Positions 1 through 9,817 of a stretch of 64,000 bases of DNA are shown piece by piece. The stretch lies in the NCBI RefSeq assembly GCF_016772415.1, contig NZ_JAGSGD010000001.1:3497501-3561500 (forward strand). The letters are read 5' to 3'. The number at the start of each line of letters is the position of its first letter. The stretch's first letter is position 1. The translations under genes were made by a program, and so were the position numbers. Origin of the DNA: Phenylobacterium glaciei (lineage in GTDB: Bacteria > Pseudomonadota > Alphaproteobacteria > Caulobacterales > Caulobacteraceae). The notes beneath the pieces are model-generated. The model had not been told where the DNA came from and did not search any database. It saw only the letters and a list, made by a program, of their open reading frames with translations.

Positions 1-367
1 GTTCAAACAGAACTTCCATCTGCAGCTGGATCGGCTTGTCGTCCTTGTACTGGCAGCCGGCCGAGATGCCCTGGATCTCGCCCGTGTAGGCGACATTGGC
101 CGAGGCTTCCTTGTTGTCTTTGAACTCGATGTAGCGGCCGGCGTCGTAGAGCACCTTCACGAACGGGCACGGGCCGGCGTTGCGCAGGGCGGCCAGCGGC
201 GCCTGGACGTCGTTCCACTCTTCCTTGGATTTCTTCTTCTTGGCCGCCTCCTGCTGTTGGCGCTGCTCGTCGCTGCCGCGGCGGGGCGACTGGGCGGAGG
301 CCAGGTCGGGAAGGACGGTCGCGGCCGCGATGAAAGCGCAGGCTGCAAGCAGAAGAGAACGGCGCAT
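1..367 (-). CDS. Exported protein of unknown function (3' end outside window)
   Basis: Reading from an ATG at 367 leftwards gives an open frame of 122 codons that runs off the window edge, so the C-terminus is missing. The N-terminus (MRRSLLLAACAFIAAATVLP, then an ASA-QS cleavage-like site) is a clear signal peptide, followed by a Lys/Gln/Glu-rich charged stretch and a compact domain with two Cys residues (GPCPF and AGCQY). It is therefore probably periplasmic. It is divergent from ispH across about 125 bp. I do not recognise the family; conserved small exported proteins of this type occur in Caulobacteraceae, but no function can be inferred. Confidence 0.7.
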   Translation of the reverse strand, partial: MRRSLLLAACAFIAAATVLPDLASAQSPRRGSDEQRQQQEAAKKKKSKEEWNDVQAPLAALRNAGPCPFVKVLYDAGRYIEFKDNKEASANVAYTGEIQGISAGCQYKDDKPIQLQMEVLFE

Positions 368-491
368 GGGGTCGTCCAGAACAGGAGTAGAGGTCTCGGC
401 GCAGGGGTCCGCGCGGCACCTGTACTACTGACTATCGATTGAGGCCGCAACGCGGCTGGCGGTAGAAGGCCCGGACGCCTAGTTTGGGGTC

Positions 492-1454
492 ATGTCCGAA
501 CCGTCCCCCGCCCGCCGCCCGTTGAAGGTCCTGCTCGCCACCCCGCGGGGTTTCTGCGCTGGGGTCGACCGCGCCATCCAGATCGTCGAGCGCACGATCG
601 AGAAATACGGCGCGCCGGTCTATGTGCGCCACGAGATCGTCCATAACCGCCATGTGGTGGACAGGCTGAAGGCGCTCGGCGCCATCTTCGTCGAGGAACT
701 GGACGAGTGCCCCACCGACCGTCCGGTGGTGTTCTCGGCCCACGGCGTGCCCAAGTCGGTGCCCGCCGACGCCAGGTCGCGCAACATGCTCTATCTCGAC
801 GCCACCTGCCCCCTGGTCTCCAAGGTCCATGTCGAGGCCCAGCGCCACTACGACGCCGGCATGGAGATCGTGCTGATCGGCCACGCCGGCCACCCGGAGG
901 TCGTCGGCACCATGGGCCAGTTGCCCGAGGGCGCCGTGACTCTGATCGAGACGGTGGAGGACGCGCGCGCCTTCACGCCGAAGGACGCGACCAATGTCGC
1001 CTTCGCCACCCAGACGACGCTCTCGGTGGACGACACCGCCGCCATCGTCGCGGCCCTGCGCGAGCGGTTCCCGGAGATCTCCGCGCCGCACAAGGAAGAC
1101 ATCTGCTACGCCACCACCAACCGTCAGGAGGCGGTGAAGAGCGTGGCGGCCCGCAGCGACGTGTTGCTGGTTCTGGGCTCGGCCAATTCCTCCAACTCGG
1201 TACGCTTGGTGGAAGTCGCCAAGCGTGAGGGCGTGGCGCAGGCCCACCTGATCGACGACGCCAGCTTCCTGGACCTCGCCTGGATCGAGGGCGCTCAGAC
1301 CGTCGGCGTCACCGCCGGCGCCTCGGCCCCCGAGGTTCTGGTCCAGGGCGTGATCGACGCGCTCAGCGCGGTCTTCGATGTCACCGTCGAAGAGGTCGAC
1401 GCCGTCCGCGAGACCGTCAGCTTCAAGCTGCCCCGGGTGCTGGTGGAAGGCTGA
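492..1454 (+). CDS. ispH: 4-hydroxy-3-methylbut-2-enyl diphosphate reductase
   Basis: The 320-residue protein is IspH/LytB, the [4Fe-4S] enzyme of the last step of the MEP pathway, which makes IPP and DMAPP from HMBPP. The three cluster-ligating cysteines are visible: C22 in RGFCAGV, C106 in DATCPLV and C205 in [10 protein letters not shown]. The NSSNS substrate-binding motif follows. Length is normal for the family. It is the first gene of a forward cluster: its TGA overlaps the ATG of the methyltransferase gene by one base (TGATG), and thrB and rnhA follow. Cytoplasmic. Confidence 0.97.
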   Translation: MSEPSPARRPLKVLLATPRGFCAGVDRAIQIVERTIEKYGAPVYVRHEIVHNRHVVDRLKALGAIFVEELDECPTDRPVVFSAHGVPKSVPADARSRNMLYLDATCPLVSKVHVEAQRHYDAGMEIVLIGHAGHPEVVGTMGQLPEGAVTLIETVEDARAFTPKDATNVAFATQTTLSVDDTAAIVAALRERFPEISAPHKEDICYATTNRQEAVKSVAARSDVLLVLGSANSSNSVRLVEVAKREGVAQAHLIDDASFLDLAWIEGAQTVGVTAGASAPEVLVQGVIDALSAVFDVTVEEVDAVRETVSFKLPRVLVEG

Positions 1455-2227
1455 TGTCGGCGATCCGCGCCCTCGCCGCCTACGCCCCCCCGCCGTTGCG
1501 GCGCGCCCTTTCCGGCCTGTGGCTGGATATCAAGAGCCTGCCGACCCGGCGGCGCGGCGATCCGTGGAGCGTGATCCACAATGTCGGCAACGGCGACCAC
1601 TACGCCATCGGCCTGCAGGCGGTGGGCTGGCTGAAGACCTATGCGGGCCTGAAGCCCGGCGACGCCGTGCTGGACATCGGCTGCGGCACCGGCCGGATGG
1701 CCCATCACCTGACCGACCATCCCTATACGGGCTTTGACCTCGCCAAGGCCGCGATCGCCATGTGCCAGCGCCGCTATCCGAAGCTCAACTTCGTCCATCT
1801 CGACGTCTGGAACGGCGACTACAACCGCACCGGATCCATCGCCGAGGACAAGGTCGCGTTCCCGGCGGAGGATGCGTCGGTGGATGTCGCCTTCGCCATG
1901 TCGGTCTTCACCCACATGCGGTTCGGGGCCATGAGCCACTACCTCCGGGAGGCCGTCCGGGTGCTCAAGCCCGGCGGCCGGTTCGCCTTCACGGCCTTCT
2001 CGCCGCGCGAGGCTGCGAACCCGCTGTTCGACTTCCAGCCGTATGACGCCACCTCCAGCGTGGTGGACGCGCGCAGCCCTGAGCGCGCCATCGCCCACGA
2101 TCACGACGCCCTGGCCGGGGCCATCGCCGCGGCCGGCCTGAAGCTGGTGTCGTTCCACAGGGGCGCCTGGGCGGCGCCCGCCGACTATGACGGCGGCCAG
2201 GACCTGTGGGTGGTCGCCAAGGCTTGA
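1454..2227 (+). CDS. Class I SAM-dependent methyltransferase
   Basis: The 257-residue protein has the Rossmann SAM-binding motif VLDIGCGTG at residues 72-80, an acidic motif II region (GFDLAKAAI), and the post-I segment VDVAFAMSVFTHMRF followed by LREAVRVLKPGGRFAFTAFSP, all typical of methyltransferase type 11/25 enzymes. The substrate is unknown. The start overlaps the ispH stop by one base, so translation is probably coupled, and thrB begins 34 bp downstream. It may be a small-molecule or quinone-type methyltransferase; placement between ispH and thrB does not settle this. Confidence 0.85.
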   Translation: MSAIRALAAYAPPPLRRALSGLWLDIKSLPTRRRGDPWSVIHNVGNGDHYAIGLQAVGWLKTYAGLKPGDAVLDIGCGTGRMAHHLTDHPYTGFDLAKAAIAMCQRRYPKLNFVHLDVWNGDYNRTGSIAEDKVAFPAEDASVDVAFAMSVFTHMRFGAMSHYLREAVRVLKPGGRFAFTAFSPREAANPLFDFQPYDATSSVVDARSPERAIAHDHDALAGAIAAAGLKLVSFHRGAWAAPADYDGGQDLWVVAKA

Positions 2228-2261
2228 CGCCCGGCGCGGGCTCCCCCATCCCGAGCCCGAC

Positions 2262-3227
2262 ATGGCCGTCTATACCGACATCAACGATGAGGAGCTCGCG
2301 CTCCTGCTCGCCGACTACGACCTCGGGACCGCCGTGGCGTTCAAGGGCGTCGCGGAGGGCGTGGAGAATTCCAACTTCATGCTGGAGACCACGGTCGGGC
2401 GCTATTTCCTGACCGTGTACGAGAAGCGGATGAAGGCGGAGGAGCTGCCGTTCTTCCTGGACCTGATGCGCTGGCTGGCTCGGCACGATTACCCTTGCGC
2501 CTCGCCGGTCGCCGACCGCGCGGGCCAGACCATAAAGCAGGTGCGCGGCAAGCTCGCCGCCATCATCGAATTCCTGCCGGGCCTCTCGGTCCGCCGGCCC
2601 ACCGCCGCCCACTGCCGCGAGGCCGGTGAGGGTCTGGCGCGACTGCACCTGGCCGCGCGGGGCTTCCCGGGGACGCGAAAGCCCGCCCTGGGCCAGGCCG
2701 CCTGGGCGCCGCTGTTCGCCACGCTGCGGGAGGACGCCGAGGCTCTGAAGCCGGGGCTTGCCGCCACCATCGGCACGGACCTGGACAGGCTGGCCCGGAC
2801 CTGGCCCCAGGGCCTGCCTCAGGGGATCATCCACGAGGACTACTTCCCCGATAACGTGTTCTTCTCAGGGGGTAAGTTCGCCGGGGCCATCGACTTCTAC
2901 TTCGCCTGCGTCGACACCCTGGCCTATGACATCGCCGTGGCCCTGAACGCCTGGTGCTTCGAGGCCGACGGCAGTTTCAACATCACCAGCGCACGCGCCC
3001 TGGTGGCTGGCTACGAGACCCACCGCCCGCTGAGCCCGGCCGAGCGTCAGGCCCTGCCGATCCTGGCTCACGGCGCGGCCATGCGGTTCTTCCTGACTCG
3101 GCTCGAAGCCTGGGGTTCGACCCCGGCCGGCGCTCTGGTCCGCCCCAAGGACCCGCTGGAATACGAGCGCAAGCTGGCGGTCCACCGCGAGGCGCCTGAC
3201 CTCGTACTGTTCGGGGATCAGGCGTGA
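2262..3227 (+). CDS. thrB: Homoserine kinase (ThrB type II, APH fold)
   Basis: Homoserine kinase phosphorylates homoserine for threonine synthesis; thrC lies 32 kb away in this window. The 321-residue protein starts [12 protein letters not shown], the usual start of proteobacterial APH-fold ThrB, so I use the ATG at 2262 and not an upstream in-frame start. Visible motifs are [13 protein letters not shown] near residues 27-39, the catalytic Brenner motif HEDYFPDN at 191-198 and the metal-binding D211 in AIDFYF. It follows the methyltransferase gene by 34 bp and overlaps rnhA by 4 bp (GTGA), which suggests one transcript and translational coupling. Confidence 0.95.
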   Translation: MAVYTDINDEELALLLADYDLGTAVAFKGVAEGVENSNFMLETTVGRYFLTVYEKRMKAEELPFFLDLMRWLARHDYPCASPVADRAGQTIKQVRGKLAAIIEFLPGLSVRRPTAAHCREAGEGLARLHLAARGFPGTRKPALGQAAWAPLFATLREDAEALKPGLAATIGTDLDRLARTWPQGLPQGIIHEDYFPDNVFFSGGKFAGAIDFYFACVDTLAYDIAVALNAWCFEADGSFNITSARALVAGYETHRPLSPAERQALPILAHGAAMRFFLTRLEAWGSTPAGALVRPKDPLEYERKLAVHREAPDLVLFGDQA

Positions 3228-3673
3228 GCGACACCAAGGTGGTCATCTATACCGACGGCGCCTGCTCGGGGAATCCGGGGCCGGGCGGCTGGGGCGCGCT
3301 GCTGATCTCCGGCGGCCATCGCAAGGACATCTGCGGCGGCGAGCCCGACACCACCAACAACCGCATGGAGATGATGGCCGCCATCCAGGCGCTGGAGGCG
3401 CTCATCAAGCCCTGTCATGTCGAGCTGCACACCGACTCGACCTACGTCATGAAGGGCATCTCGGAGTGGATCCATGGCTGGAAGAAGCGCGGCTGGAAGA
3501 CCGCCGACAAGAAGCCGGTGAAGAACGAGGACCTCTGGCGCCGGCTCGACACCGCCCGCGACCGTCACACCGTCGACTGGCGCTGGGTCAAGGGCCACGC
3601 CGGCCATGAGCTCAACGAGCACGCCGACTTCCTGGCGGGCAAGGGGCTCAAGGAAGCCCTGGCCAAGCGCTAG
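3224..3673 (+). CDS. rnhA: Ribonuclease HI
   Basis: RNase HI cleaves the RNA strand of RNA-DNA hybrids. The 149-residue protein carries the catalytic carboxylates D11 ([16 protein letters not shown]), E49 ([10 protein letters not shown]), D71 ([11 protein letters not shown]) and D135 (NEHADFLA), plus the basic handle [16 protein letters not shown]. It starts at a GTG that overlaps the thrB stop. Its own TAG shares a CTAG tetramer with the TAG of the convergent kup gene, so the two reading frames end on top of each other with no intergenic space. Confidence 0.97.
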   Translation: MSDTKVVIYTDGACSGNPGPGGWGALLISGGHRKDICGGEPDTTNNRMEMMAAIQALEALIKPCHVELHTDSTYVMKGISEWIHGWKKRGWKTADKKPVKNEDLWRRLDTARDRHTVDWRWVKGHAGHELNEHADFLAGKGLKEALAKR

Positions 3674-5592
3674 ACCGTTGTCTGGGCCCCCAGCTCCACG
3701 ACCCGCCCCGGCGGAATCTGGAAGAAGTCCGTGGGGCTGGCGGCGTTCTTGGTCAGGAAGATGAACAGCTTTTCCTGCCACCTGGCCAGCTTGGAGGACC
3801 GCCCGGCGACCACGGTCCGGCGCCCCAGGAAGAAGGAGGTGTTCATGACGTCGAAGGTCACCCCCTGCTTGCGCAACAGCAGCATGCCGCGCGGAATGCT
3901 CGGCCGCTCCATGAAGCCGTAGCGCAGGCGCACGATGCTGAACCCCTCGCTCAGGGTCTCATAGGTCAACCGGTCGGCGTCGGAGACGCGGGGCGCATCG
4001 TCGATCTCGACCGCCAGCAGCACGTTGCGGTCGTGCAGGACATTGTTGTGCTTCAGGTTGTGCAGCAGGGCGCCGGGCGTCACGGCTGGGTCGGCGGTGA
4101 GATAGACGGCCGCGCCCGGGACGCGCTTGGCGCGTGGGGCGATCAGCTTCAGGAAGTCGTCGAGCGGCAGGGAGTCCTGGCGGCGCTTCTCCTGCAGCAA
4201 CCGGGAGCCCTTCACCCACACGCCCATCAGCACCATGAGCGAGCCGCCGATTACCAGCGGGATCCAACCGCCGGACAGCAGCTTGAGGGCGTTTGAGCCC
4301 AGGAAGACCAGGTCCACCAGCAGCAGCGGCCCGATCAGGGCCACCGTCGCCAGCAGGCTCCACTTCCACAGCCGGCGCACCACGATGATCGCCAGGGAGG
4401 TGGTCACCACCATCGTCCCGGTGACCGCCAGGCCGTAGGCCTGAGCCAGGCCCGTGGAGGTCTTGAACACCCCCACCAGCAGGATCACCCCCACCAGCAG
4501 CAGCAGGTTGATCTGCGGCACATAGATCTGACCGGCCTCGGTTTCCGAGGTGCGCAGCAGGGTCATGCGCGGCAGCAGACCAAGCTGGATCGCCTGCTGC
4601 GAAAGGGAAAACGCGCCGGTGATCACCGCCTGGCTGGCGATCACCGTGGCGCAGGCGGCCAGCACCACCAGCGGCGCGCGCAGCATCTCCGGGGCCAGCA
4701 GGAAGAACCAGTCGAGGTTCTGGAACGCCTGTCCTTGCTCGGTGACCTTATGCAGGGTCGCCAGGGTCAGGGCGCCCTGACCCAGATAGTTGAGGATCAG
4801 GGCCGGCAGCACAATGAAGAACCAGGACGACTGGATCGGCCAGCGCCCGAAATGGCCCATGTCGGCATAGAGGGCCTCGGCGCCGGTCACCGTCAGGAAC
4901 ACCGAACCCATCACCAGCAGGCCCGCCATCCCGTGGTCGAGCATGAAGCGCGCGCCGAAATAGGGGTTGATGGACATCACGATCCCCGGCGCGTCGCGCA
5001 GGTGGATGGCTCCCAGGACAGCGATGACCGCGAACCACAGCAGGCAGATGGGCCCGAAGAACCGGGCCACCTTGCTGGTGCCTGAGGACTGAATGAGGAA
5101 CAGCCCCACCAGGATGGCGATGGTGATGCTCAACACCACCCCCAGGGTGATGTGGTCTGCGATGGCGGGCACCGACCGCAGCCCTTCGATGGCCGAGAGC
5201 ACCGAGATGGCCGGGGTGATCACCGCGTCGCCGTAGAACAGGGCCGCGCCGCCGAGGCCCAGCATCAGGATCAGCGGCGTCCGACGCCCCACGGCCCTCT
5301 GGGCCAGGGCCATCAGCGACAGCACGCCGCCCTCGCCCCTGTTGTCGGCGCGCATGAGGAAGACGACGTACTTCACCGTCACCACGATAATCAGGGCCCA
5401 GAGCGCCAGGGACACCACGCCCATCACCTCGGGCGGGGTCAGGCCATCCTTGGCGGCCTGGCCCACCGCCTCCTTGAACGCGTAGAGGGGACTGGTGCCG
5501 ATGTCGCCGAACACCACCCCGATGGACCCCAGGGCCAGAGGCAGGAAGCGGCGCGGCGGGTGGGCGGTCGCGACGCTGGGCTCGGGGGTCAT
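3670..5592 (-). CDS. kup: KUP-family potassium transporter
   Basis: Kup is a K+/H+ symporter of the inner membrane. The protein opens with [27 protein letters not shown], the family signature, and has about twelve hydrophobic segments followed by a roughly 190-residue cytoplasmic C-terminal domain ending [12 protein letters not shown] prefer the ATG at 5592 ([15 protein letters not shown], 640 residues) because homologues begin close to this point; an in-frame ATG at 5643 would add 17 residues of unconvincing sequence. It is convergent with rnhA (shared CTAG) and divergent from the MarR gene, whose operator lies about 170 bp upstream. Confidence 0.93.
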   Translation of the reverse strand: MTPEPSVATAHPPRRFLPLALGSIGVVFGDIGTSPLYAFKEAVGQAAKDGLTPPEVMGVVSLALWALIIVVTVKYVVFLMRADNRGEGGVLSLMALAQRAVGRRTPLILMLGLGGAALFYGDAVITPAISVLSAIEGLRSVPAIADHITLGVVLSITIAILVGLFLIQSSGTSKVARFFGPICLLWFAVIAVLGAIHLRDAPGIVMSINPYFGARFMLDHGMAGLLVMGSVFLTVTGAEALYADMGHFGRWPIQSSWFFIVLPALILNYLGQGALTLATLHKVTEQGQAFQNLDWFFLLAPEMLRAPLVVLAACATVIASQAVITGAFSLSQQAIQLGLLPRMTLLRTSETEAGQIYVPQINLLLLVGVILLVGVFKTSTGLAQAYGLAVTGTMVVTTSLAIIVVRRLWKWSLLATVALIGPLLLVDLVFLGSNALKLLSGGWIPLVIGGSLMVLMGVWVKGSRLLQEKRRQDSLPLDDFLKLIAPRAKRVPGAAVYLTADPAVTPGALLHNLKHNNVLHDRNVLLAVEIDDAPRVSDADRLTYETLSEGFSIVRLRYGFMERPSIPRGMLLLRKQGVTFDVMNTSFFLGRRTVVAGRSSKLARWQEKLFIFLTKNAASPTDFFQIPPGRVVELGAQTTV

Positions 5593-5758
5593 GCGTAGCA
5601 ATGTCTCTGGGACGACGCGCACGATGCGGGAGCGCATCGCCACTCGCGGAGCGCATCATGCACCCTGCACGCCTAAGGATTGAATTCCGGAGATCGCGCC
5701 GGCGCATAAGGGCGGAATAAAGATCGCGGGCGGGTTGCGGCCACAAGCAGAGCTTCCC

Positions 5759-5782
5759 ATATCGTTCACGATTGAACGATAT
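5759..5782. promoter_or_regulatory. Perfect palindromic operator for the MarR-family regulator
   Basis: Two perfect 10-bp arms, ATATCGTTCA and TGAACGATAT, flank a 4-bp CGAT spacer. The site ends one base before the GGAGG ribosome binding site of the MarR gene, and MarR-family proteins usually bind such palindromes at their own promoter. Autorepression is the simplest reading. It may also act on divergent kup; that part is inference. Confidence 0.75.
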
Positions 5783-5792
5783 GGAGGCGCGC

Positions 5793-6290
5793 ATGTCGAC
5801 GCCAACCCTTCGCAACGCGCCCGCCGTCCAGGCTCACCCCTTCGTGGAGGTGTTCTCCGAGATCGGCGCCATCGAGCACTATCTGCGCATGGCGGTGACC
5901 AAGCATCTGCCGCCCGGCATGACCCACGCCCACTTTGAACTGCTGCAGTGGTTCATGCGCCACGGCGACGGCCAGACCCCGGCCGAGCTCGCCCGCATCC
6001 TGCTGATGACCAAGGGCGCCATCACCAATATCCTGCAGAAGATGTCCCAGATGGGCTGGATCGCCGTGCTGGCCGACACCGCCGACGGCCGCAAGAAGCG
6101 GGTGAAGATCACGCGGGCGGGGATTGAGGTGTCCAACGGCGTCATGCGGGACATGAAGACCAAGACCGAAGCCCTGCGCGACGGTTTCACCGACGAGGAG
6201 TTCAGGGCCGCCACGCCCTTCCTGAAGGCCCTGCGGGTCTTCCTCTCGGAGATCAGCGAGCCGGGCGCACCCGCAAACGCGTTCCGCTGA
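5793..6290 (+). CDS. MarR-family transcriptional regulator
   Basis: The 165-residue protein has the MarR winged-helix arrangement: an N-terminal dimerisation helix (HPFVEVFSEIGAIEHYLRMAV), recognition region TPAELARILLMTKGAITNILQKMSQMGW, and the wing DTADGRKKRVKITRAG. I place the start at the ATG at 5793 because GGAGG lies five bases upstream; in-frame starts at 5772 (TTG) and 5781 (ATG) lie inside the operator and ribosome binding site. Its 3' end overlaps the convergent NfeD-like gene by 38 bp. The ligand and targets are unknown, and no obvious efflux or catabolic partner lies beside it. Confidence 0.88.
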   Translation: MSTPTLRNAPAVQAHPFVEVFSEIGAIEHYLRMAVTKHLPPGMTHAHFELLQWFMRHGDGQTPAELARILLMTKGAITNILQKMSQMGWIAVLADTADGRKKRVKITRAGIEVSNGVMRDMKTKTEALRDGFTDEEFRAATPFLKALRVFLSEISEPGAPANAFR

Positions 6291-6717
6291 CACCGGTCAC
6301 CTCGACCGGTGCGCCATGGGCGAGGACGGCGTCCTCGTCCAGCTCGGCCGCCCATTCCTTGCCGTCAATGAACACCCGGCCCGAACGGTCGCGGAAGTCG
6401 GCCACCGCCTTGCCGTGATGGCCGACGAGACGGGCGGTATTGTCGTTGATGTCGTGGGCGTCGCCCGGCTGATGCGGCGGCCAGAAGCGCCGCGCCAACA
6501 GGGTGGTGACGATGGTCAGACCCGCGCACAGGACCACGGCCCCGACCCAGCCCAGTTGCGGAAACAGCTGCGCCGCGATGGCCACGGCCGCGGCGCTCGC
6601 GGCCGGCCACAGCAGCCAGCCGGACCCCGTCGCCACCTCGGTCGCCAGGATCAGGGCGGCCACGGCCGCCCACACCCAGAACGGATTGGCCACCGCCAGT
6701 TGGATCAGGCCGCCCAC
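6253..6717 (-). CDS. NfeD-like membrane protein (OB-fold C-terminus)
   Basis: The 154-residue protein has two or three hydrophobic segments (WVWAAVAALILATEVATG, AASAAAVAIAAQLFP, VGAVVLCAGLTIVTTLLA), then a soluble OB-fold segment with GHHGKAVADFRDRSGRVFIDGKEWAAELDED, the NfeD C-terminal signature. NfeD proteins work with SPFH/stomatin proteins in membrane protein quality control. It starts at a GTG only 4 bp after the stop of the SPFH gene, the standard arrangement of this pair. Its 3' end is antisense to the end of the MarR gene. Confidence 0.88.
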   Translation of the reverse strand: MGGLIQLAVANPFWVWAAVAALILATEVATGSGWLLWPAASAAAVAIAAQLFPQLGWVGAVVLCAGLTIVTTLLARRFWPPHQPGDAHDINDNTARLVGHHGKAVADFRDRSGRVFIDGKEWAAELDEDAVLAHGAPVEVTGVSGTRLRVRPAR

Positions 6718-6721
6718 CGGC

Positions 6722-7696
6722 TCAGCTCCCCGCCTTGGGAACCGCCGTCGCCCGCGGCGGCTGCGGCGGACGCGGCGGCGGGTTGTCGGACTGGATCGAC
6801 TTCACCAGCTCGCCGATGCCGGCGATGGAGCCCACCAGCGAGCCCATGTCGGCGGGCACGATGACGGTCTTCTGCTGCGGGCTCTCGGCGAGCTTGGCGA
6901 AGGCCTCCACGTATTTCAGGGCCACGAAGTAGTTGATGGCGTTGACGTCGCCGCTGGCGATGGCGTCCGACACCAGCTTGGTGGCCTCAGCCTCGGCGCC
7001 GGCCGCCCGTTCCCGAGCCTCGGCGTCGCGGAAGGCGGCCTCCCGCCTGCCCTCGGCCTGCAGGATGGCGGCCTGCTTGGCGCCCTCGGCCACGGTGATG
7101 GCGGCCTGCTTCTCGCCATCGGCCTCGGTGATCACCGCGCGGCGTTCGCGCTCGGCCTTCATCTGCCGCGCCATGGCGTTGGTGATGTCCGGCGGCGGCT
7201 GCAGGTCCTTGATCTCGATGCGCGCCACCTTCACCCCCCAGGGGCTGGTGGCCTGGTCGATGACATCCAGCAGGCGGGTGTTGATCTGGTCGCGCTGGCT
7301 CAGCACCTCGTCCAACTCCATATTGCCCACCACGGTGCGCAGGTTGGTCATGGTCAGCTGGGTGATGGCGTAGTCGAGATTGGTCACGCGGTAGGCGGCG
7401 GCCGCGGCGTCCATCACCTGGATGAAGACGATGGCGTCCACCTGGACCGAGACGTTGTCCTTGGTGATCACGTCCTGGCGCGGCACGTCCAGCACCTGCT
7501 CCATCATGTTGATGCGCCGGCCCACACCTTCGACGAAGGGGGTCAGGAAGGAGATGCCGGGCTTGAGGGTGCGGGTGTAGCGGCCGAACCGCTCAACGGT
7601 GAACTCGCGGCCCTGGGGCACGATCTTGATGGCGCCCAGCACGATGACCAGGGCCAGGATGAGGAAGGCGATAGACGCGATGGTCGCGGCGGCCAT
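6722..7696 (-). CDS. SPFH/Band 7 (QmcA/stomatin-like) membrane protein
   Basis: The 324-residue protein has one N-terminal membrane anchor ([21 protein letters not shown]), then the Band 7 domain ([22 protein letters not shown] through [20 protein letters not shown]), a long Ala/Glu coiled coil (residues about 185-245, with [21 protein letters not shown]) and a Pro-rich tail. The family forms large membrane microdomain assemblies and partners with NfeD proteins or FtsH-type proteases. The immediate NfeD partner downstream supports this. Resembles E. coli QmcA in length and layout. Confidence 0.92.
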   Translation of the reverse strand: MAAATIASIAFLILALVIVLGAIKIVPQGREFTVERFGRYTRTLKPGISFLTPFVEGVGRRINMMEQVLDVPRQDVITKDNVSVQVDAIVFIQVMDAAAAAYRVTNLDYAITQLTMTNLRTVVGNMELDEVLSQRDQINTRLLDVIDQATSPWGVKVARIEIKDLQPPPDITNAMARQMKAERERRAVITEADGEKQAAITVAEGAKQAAILQAEGRREAAFRDAEARERAAGAEAEATKLVSDAIASGDVNAINYFVALKYVEAFAKLAESPQQKTVIVPADMGSLVGSIAGIGELVKSIQSDNPPPRPPQPPRATAVPKAGS

Positions 7697-7713
7697 GACG
7701 AGATCTCCGACAA

Positions 7714-7761
7714 GAGCCTGTCCGTTTCAGATGGCCTCATCTGAAACGGATAAACAGGCTC
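7714..7761. repeat. Long intergenic hairpin (dispersed-repeat type)
   Basis: Outer arms GAGCCTGT and ACAGGCTC enclose inner 12-bp arms CCGTTTCAGATG and CATCTGAAACGG around a 4-nt loop, with a 4-nt ATAA bulge on one side. It sits just upstream of the SPFH gene start. It looks like a dispersed palindromic unit and not a factor-independent terminator, because no U-run follows on either strand. Confidence 0.7.
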
Positions 7762-7773
7762 GTCACTTTGAGT

Positions 7774-7827
7774 TTAGAGCGTGACGGGCGCCTGAACCGG
7801 CATCCACTTCAGGCTGTCACGCTCTAA
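7774..7827. repeat. AGAGCGTGAC palindromic repeat, copy A
   Basis: Perfect 12-bp arms, TTAGAGCGTGAC and GTCACGCTCTAA, enclose a core containing CCTGAACCGGCATCCACTTCAGG, itself partly palindromic. A diverged copy in the opposite orientation lies at 44315-44365, with only a few substitutions over about 45 aligned bases. It sits between the TIGR02301 gene end and the SPFH gene start. Confidence 0.75.
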
Positions 7828-7840
7828 GCGTCCGGAGAGT

Positions 7841-8272
7841 TTAGCGCGGGGACTGCTCGCCTGTCGCGTTCATCTCGAAGATGGTGGGCGGGGCTTCCCG
7901 GTCGGTCTTGATCATCACCTTGGCAAGGCGATTGGAGATATCCAGGCCGTGGTTGGCGGCGGCCAGCTCGGCCCGACGGCTGGCGGGACTGCAGGCCTGA
8001 AACTCGCTCTGGCGCGAGGCAAAGCCGGTGTTGAAGCTTTCCTTGAGGCGGGCGTCCAGCGCCGTGTCAGGCTTCTCGGTGCTCACCAGGTTCATCATCC
8101 GGGTGCGCCAGTACTGGTCGTCGAGACCTGCGCAGGCCTGGCGCAGGGCGTGGCTCTCCCCCAGCACATAGGCCAGGTCCACCAGGTTCTGACGCAGGGC
8201 CGGGCTACGATCCTGGGCGAGGACCGGGAAGGCCATGGCGGCAAGCGCGAGGGTCAGCATCAAACGGCGCAT
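7841..8272 (-). CDS. Exported TIGR02301-family protein
   Basis: The 143-residue product from the ATG at 8272 has a signal peptide (MRRLMLTLALAAMAFPVLAQ) followed by RSPALRQNLVDLAYVLGESHALRQACAG and a helical, Cys-poor domain. This matches TIGR02301, an uncharacterised family restricted mainly to alphaproteobacteria. In-frame codons upstream would place extra residues in front of the signal peptide, so I reject the longer start. Divergent from the YbjN-like gene across about 120 bp. Periplasmic location is inferred from the signal. Confidence 0.8.
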   Translation of the reverse strand: MRRLMLTLALAAMAFPVLAQDRSPALRQNLVDLAYVLGESHALRQACAGLDDQYWRTRMMNLVSTEKPDTALDARLKESFNTGFASRQSEFQACSPASRRAELAAANHGLDISNRLAKVMIKTDREAPPTIFEMNATGEQSPR

Positions 8273-8391
8273 CTGCTTACTTAAGGGATGATCGCCGATT
8301 TTGTCATCCCGCAGCGCGCACAAGGCGAGCGCCATTCTCCTGCCGCCGGATGCGTGGAACTATCCACGGCTCGAACGTCCAAGGAAGCTCC

Positions 8392-8892
8392 ATGCGTATC
8401 GCCACTCTCGCCGCCGCCATCGCCGCCCTGGCGGTCGCCGCCCAAGCCGCCACCCCGGCCAAGCCGGCGGCGCCGAAGTCCGGCCCGTTCGACATCCGCG
8501 ACCCTGCGGCCCTGGTCACCCTGCTGAAGTCGATGGACGCCAAGGCCGAGATCGCGAAGACCGAGGCCACCGTAGTGTTCCTGAACATCACCACCCCCGG
8601 CGGTGACTTCGGCGCCCAGTACGTCGACTGCGACGCCAAGGGCAAGGCCTGCCACGCCCTGATCTTCTCCACCGCCTTCGCCGCCAAGGGGGTGAGCCTC
8701 AACCAGATCAACAGTTTCAACCAGGGCCAGGTCGCCTGCCGCGCCTTCATCGCCGATGACGGCAAGCCCAACGTCGCCTATGCCACCCTGGTGAACCTGC
8801 GGATGACCACCGAGGAGGTGAAGCAGCACATCGGCGTCTGGCAGGGCTGCTTGGCCAGCTTCGGGTCGTTCACGAAGCCGGTGGCGAACTAG
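8392..8892 (+). CDS. Exported YbjN-domain protein
   Basis: The 166-residue product starts at an ATG with AAGGAAG just upstream. It has a signal peptide ([20 protein letters not shown]) and then a YbjN-type domain with the recognisable [24 protein letters not shown] and [25 protein letters not shown] blocks. YbjN folds are related to type III secretion chaperone folds; their role in alphaproteobacteria is unknown. The last 23 bp overlap the 3' end of the convergent LysR gene. Confidence 0.75.
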   Translation: MRIATLAAAIAALAVAAQAATPAKPAAPKSGPFDIRDPAALVTLLKSMDAKAEIAKTEATVVFLNITTPGGDFGAQYVDCDAKGKACHALIFSTAFAAKGVSLNQINSFNQGQVACRAFIADDGKPNVAYATLVNLRMTTEEVKQHIGVWQGCLASFGSFTKPVAN

Positions 8893-9811
8893 CCTCCTCC
8901 ACCATCGCCCAGGGCGCCGTCGCCAGGCGTTGGGCCAGGAAGTCGTACAGCACCCGCACCCGGGCCGGCCGCAGCCGACCGGGGGGCGAGACCAGGTGCA
9001 GGGGGATGGCGGGCGCCTGCCAGTCGCACATCACAGATACCAAGGCGCCGTCCGCGAGTTCCGGCCAGACGATGAACTCCGGCTGCAGGGCCAGGCCCAG
9101 CCCTTCCCGCAAGGCCGGGATCAGGGCGTCGGAATTGTTGACCTTCAGGGGCCCCGACACGCTCACCGCCTGCTCGCCCTGGGTCGCGTGCACGAACCGC
9201 CAAACCTCCGGGGTCAGGACGTAGGCGTAGGTCAGGGCCTTGTGGAACAGCAGATCGCGGGGATGGGCCGGCGTCCCATGCTCGGCCAGATAGGCCGGCG
9301 ACCCCACCAGCACCAACCGCACCCCGCACAGCCGCCGCGACAGCAGCGAGGAATCGGCCAGTTTGCCGATCCGCAGGCCCAGGTCGAACCCCTCCCCCAC
9401 CAGATCCACCTTCTGGTCCGACAGGCTGAGGTCGACGGAGACCTCGGGATACAGCCGCAGGAATTCCGGCAGCAGGGGCGCCAGGTGCCGCGTGCCAAAG
9501 GACATCGGCGCGGCCAGCCGCACCAGACCTTGGGGCGTCGTCGACTGGGCGGCGGCCTCGGCCTCCACCGCCTCCCCCTCGGCCAGGATGCGCGACGCCC
9601 GTTCCAGGGCGGTGCGACCGCTCTCGGTCAGGGCCAGCTTGCGCGAGGTCCGGTGGAACAGGCTGGTCCCCAGCCGTTGCTCCAGCCGCGACACCGCCTT
9701 GGAGACCGTGGCCTTGGAGAGCTCCAACTCAAGGGCGGCGCGGGCGAAGGCGCCGGTCTCGGCCACCTTGGCGAACACCGCCCAGGCCTCGAAGTCGGGA
9801 AGACGGGACAT
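8870..9811 (-). CDS. LysR-family transcriptional regulator
   Basis: The 313-residue protein has the LysR helix-turn-helix at residues about 5-65 ([53 protein letters not shown]), then a periplasmic-binding-like effector domain ([29 protein letters not shown]). It is divergent from the pirin and wrbA genes with a nested dyad in the 124-bp gap, so these are the likely targets. The arrangement matches LysR regulators that control pirin or quinone reductase genes in response to electrophilic or oxidative compounds; the inducer is unknown. Confidence 0.93.
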   Translation of the reverse strand: MSRLPDFEAWAVFAKVAETGAFARAALELELSKATVSKAVSRLEQRLGTSLFHRTSRKLALTESGRTALERASRILAEGEAVEAEAAAQSTTPQGLVRLAAPMSFGTRHLAPLLPEFLRLYPEVSVDLSLSDQKVDLVGEGFDLGLRIGKLADSSLLSRRLCGVRLVLVGSPAYLAEHGTPAHPRDLLFHKALTYAYVLTPEVWRFVHATQGEQAVSVSGPLKVNNSDALIPALREGLGLALQPEFIVWPELADGALVSVMCDWQAPAIPLHLVSPPGRLRPARVRVLYDFLAQRLATAPWAMVEEASSPPAS

Positions 9812-9817
9812 GACGAT

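Noticed and set aside
5772..5792. TTG (5772) or ATG (5781) as start of the MarR gene
   Set aside because: These lie within the operator and before GGAGG; the ATG at 5793 has ideal spacing.
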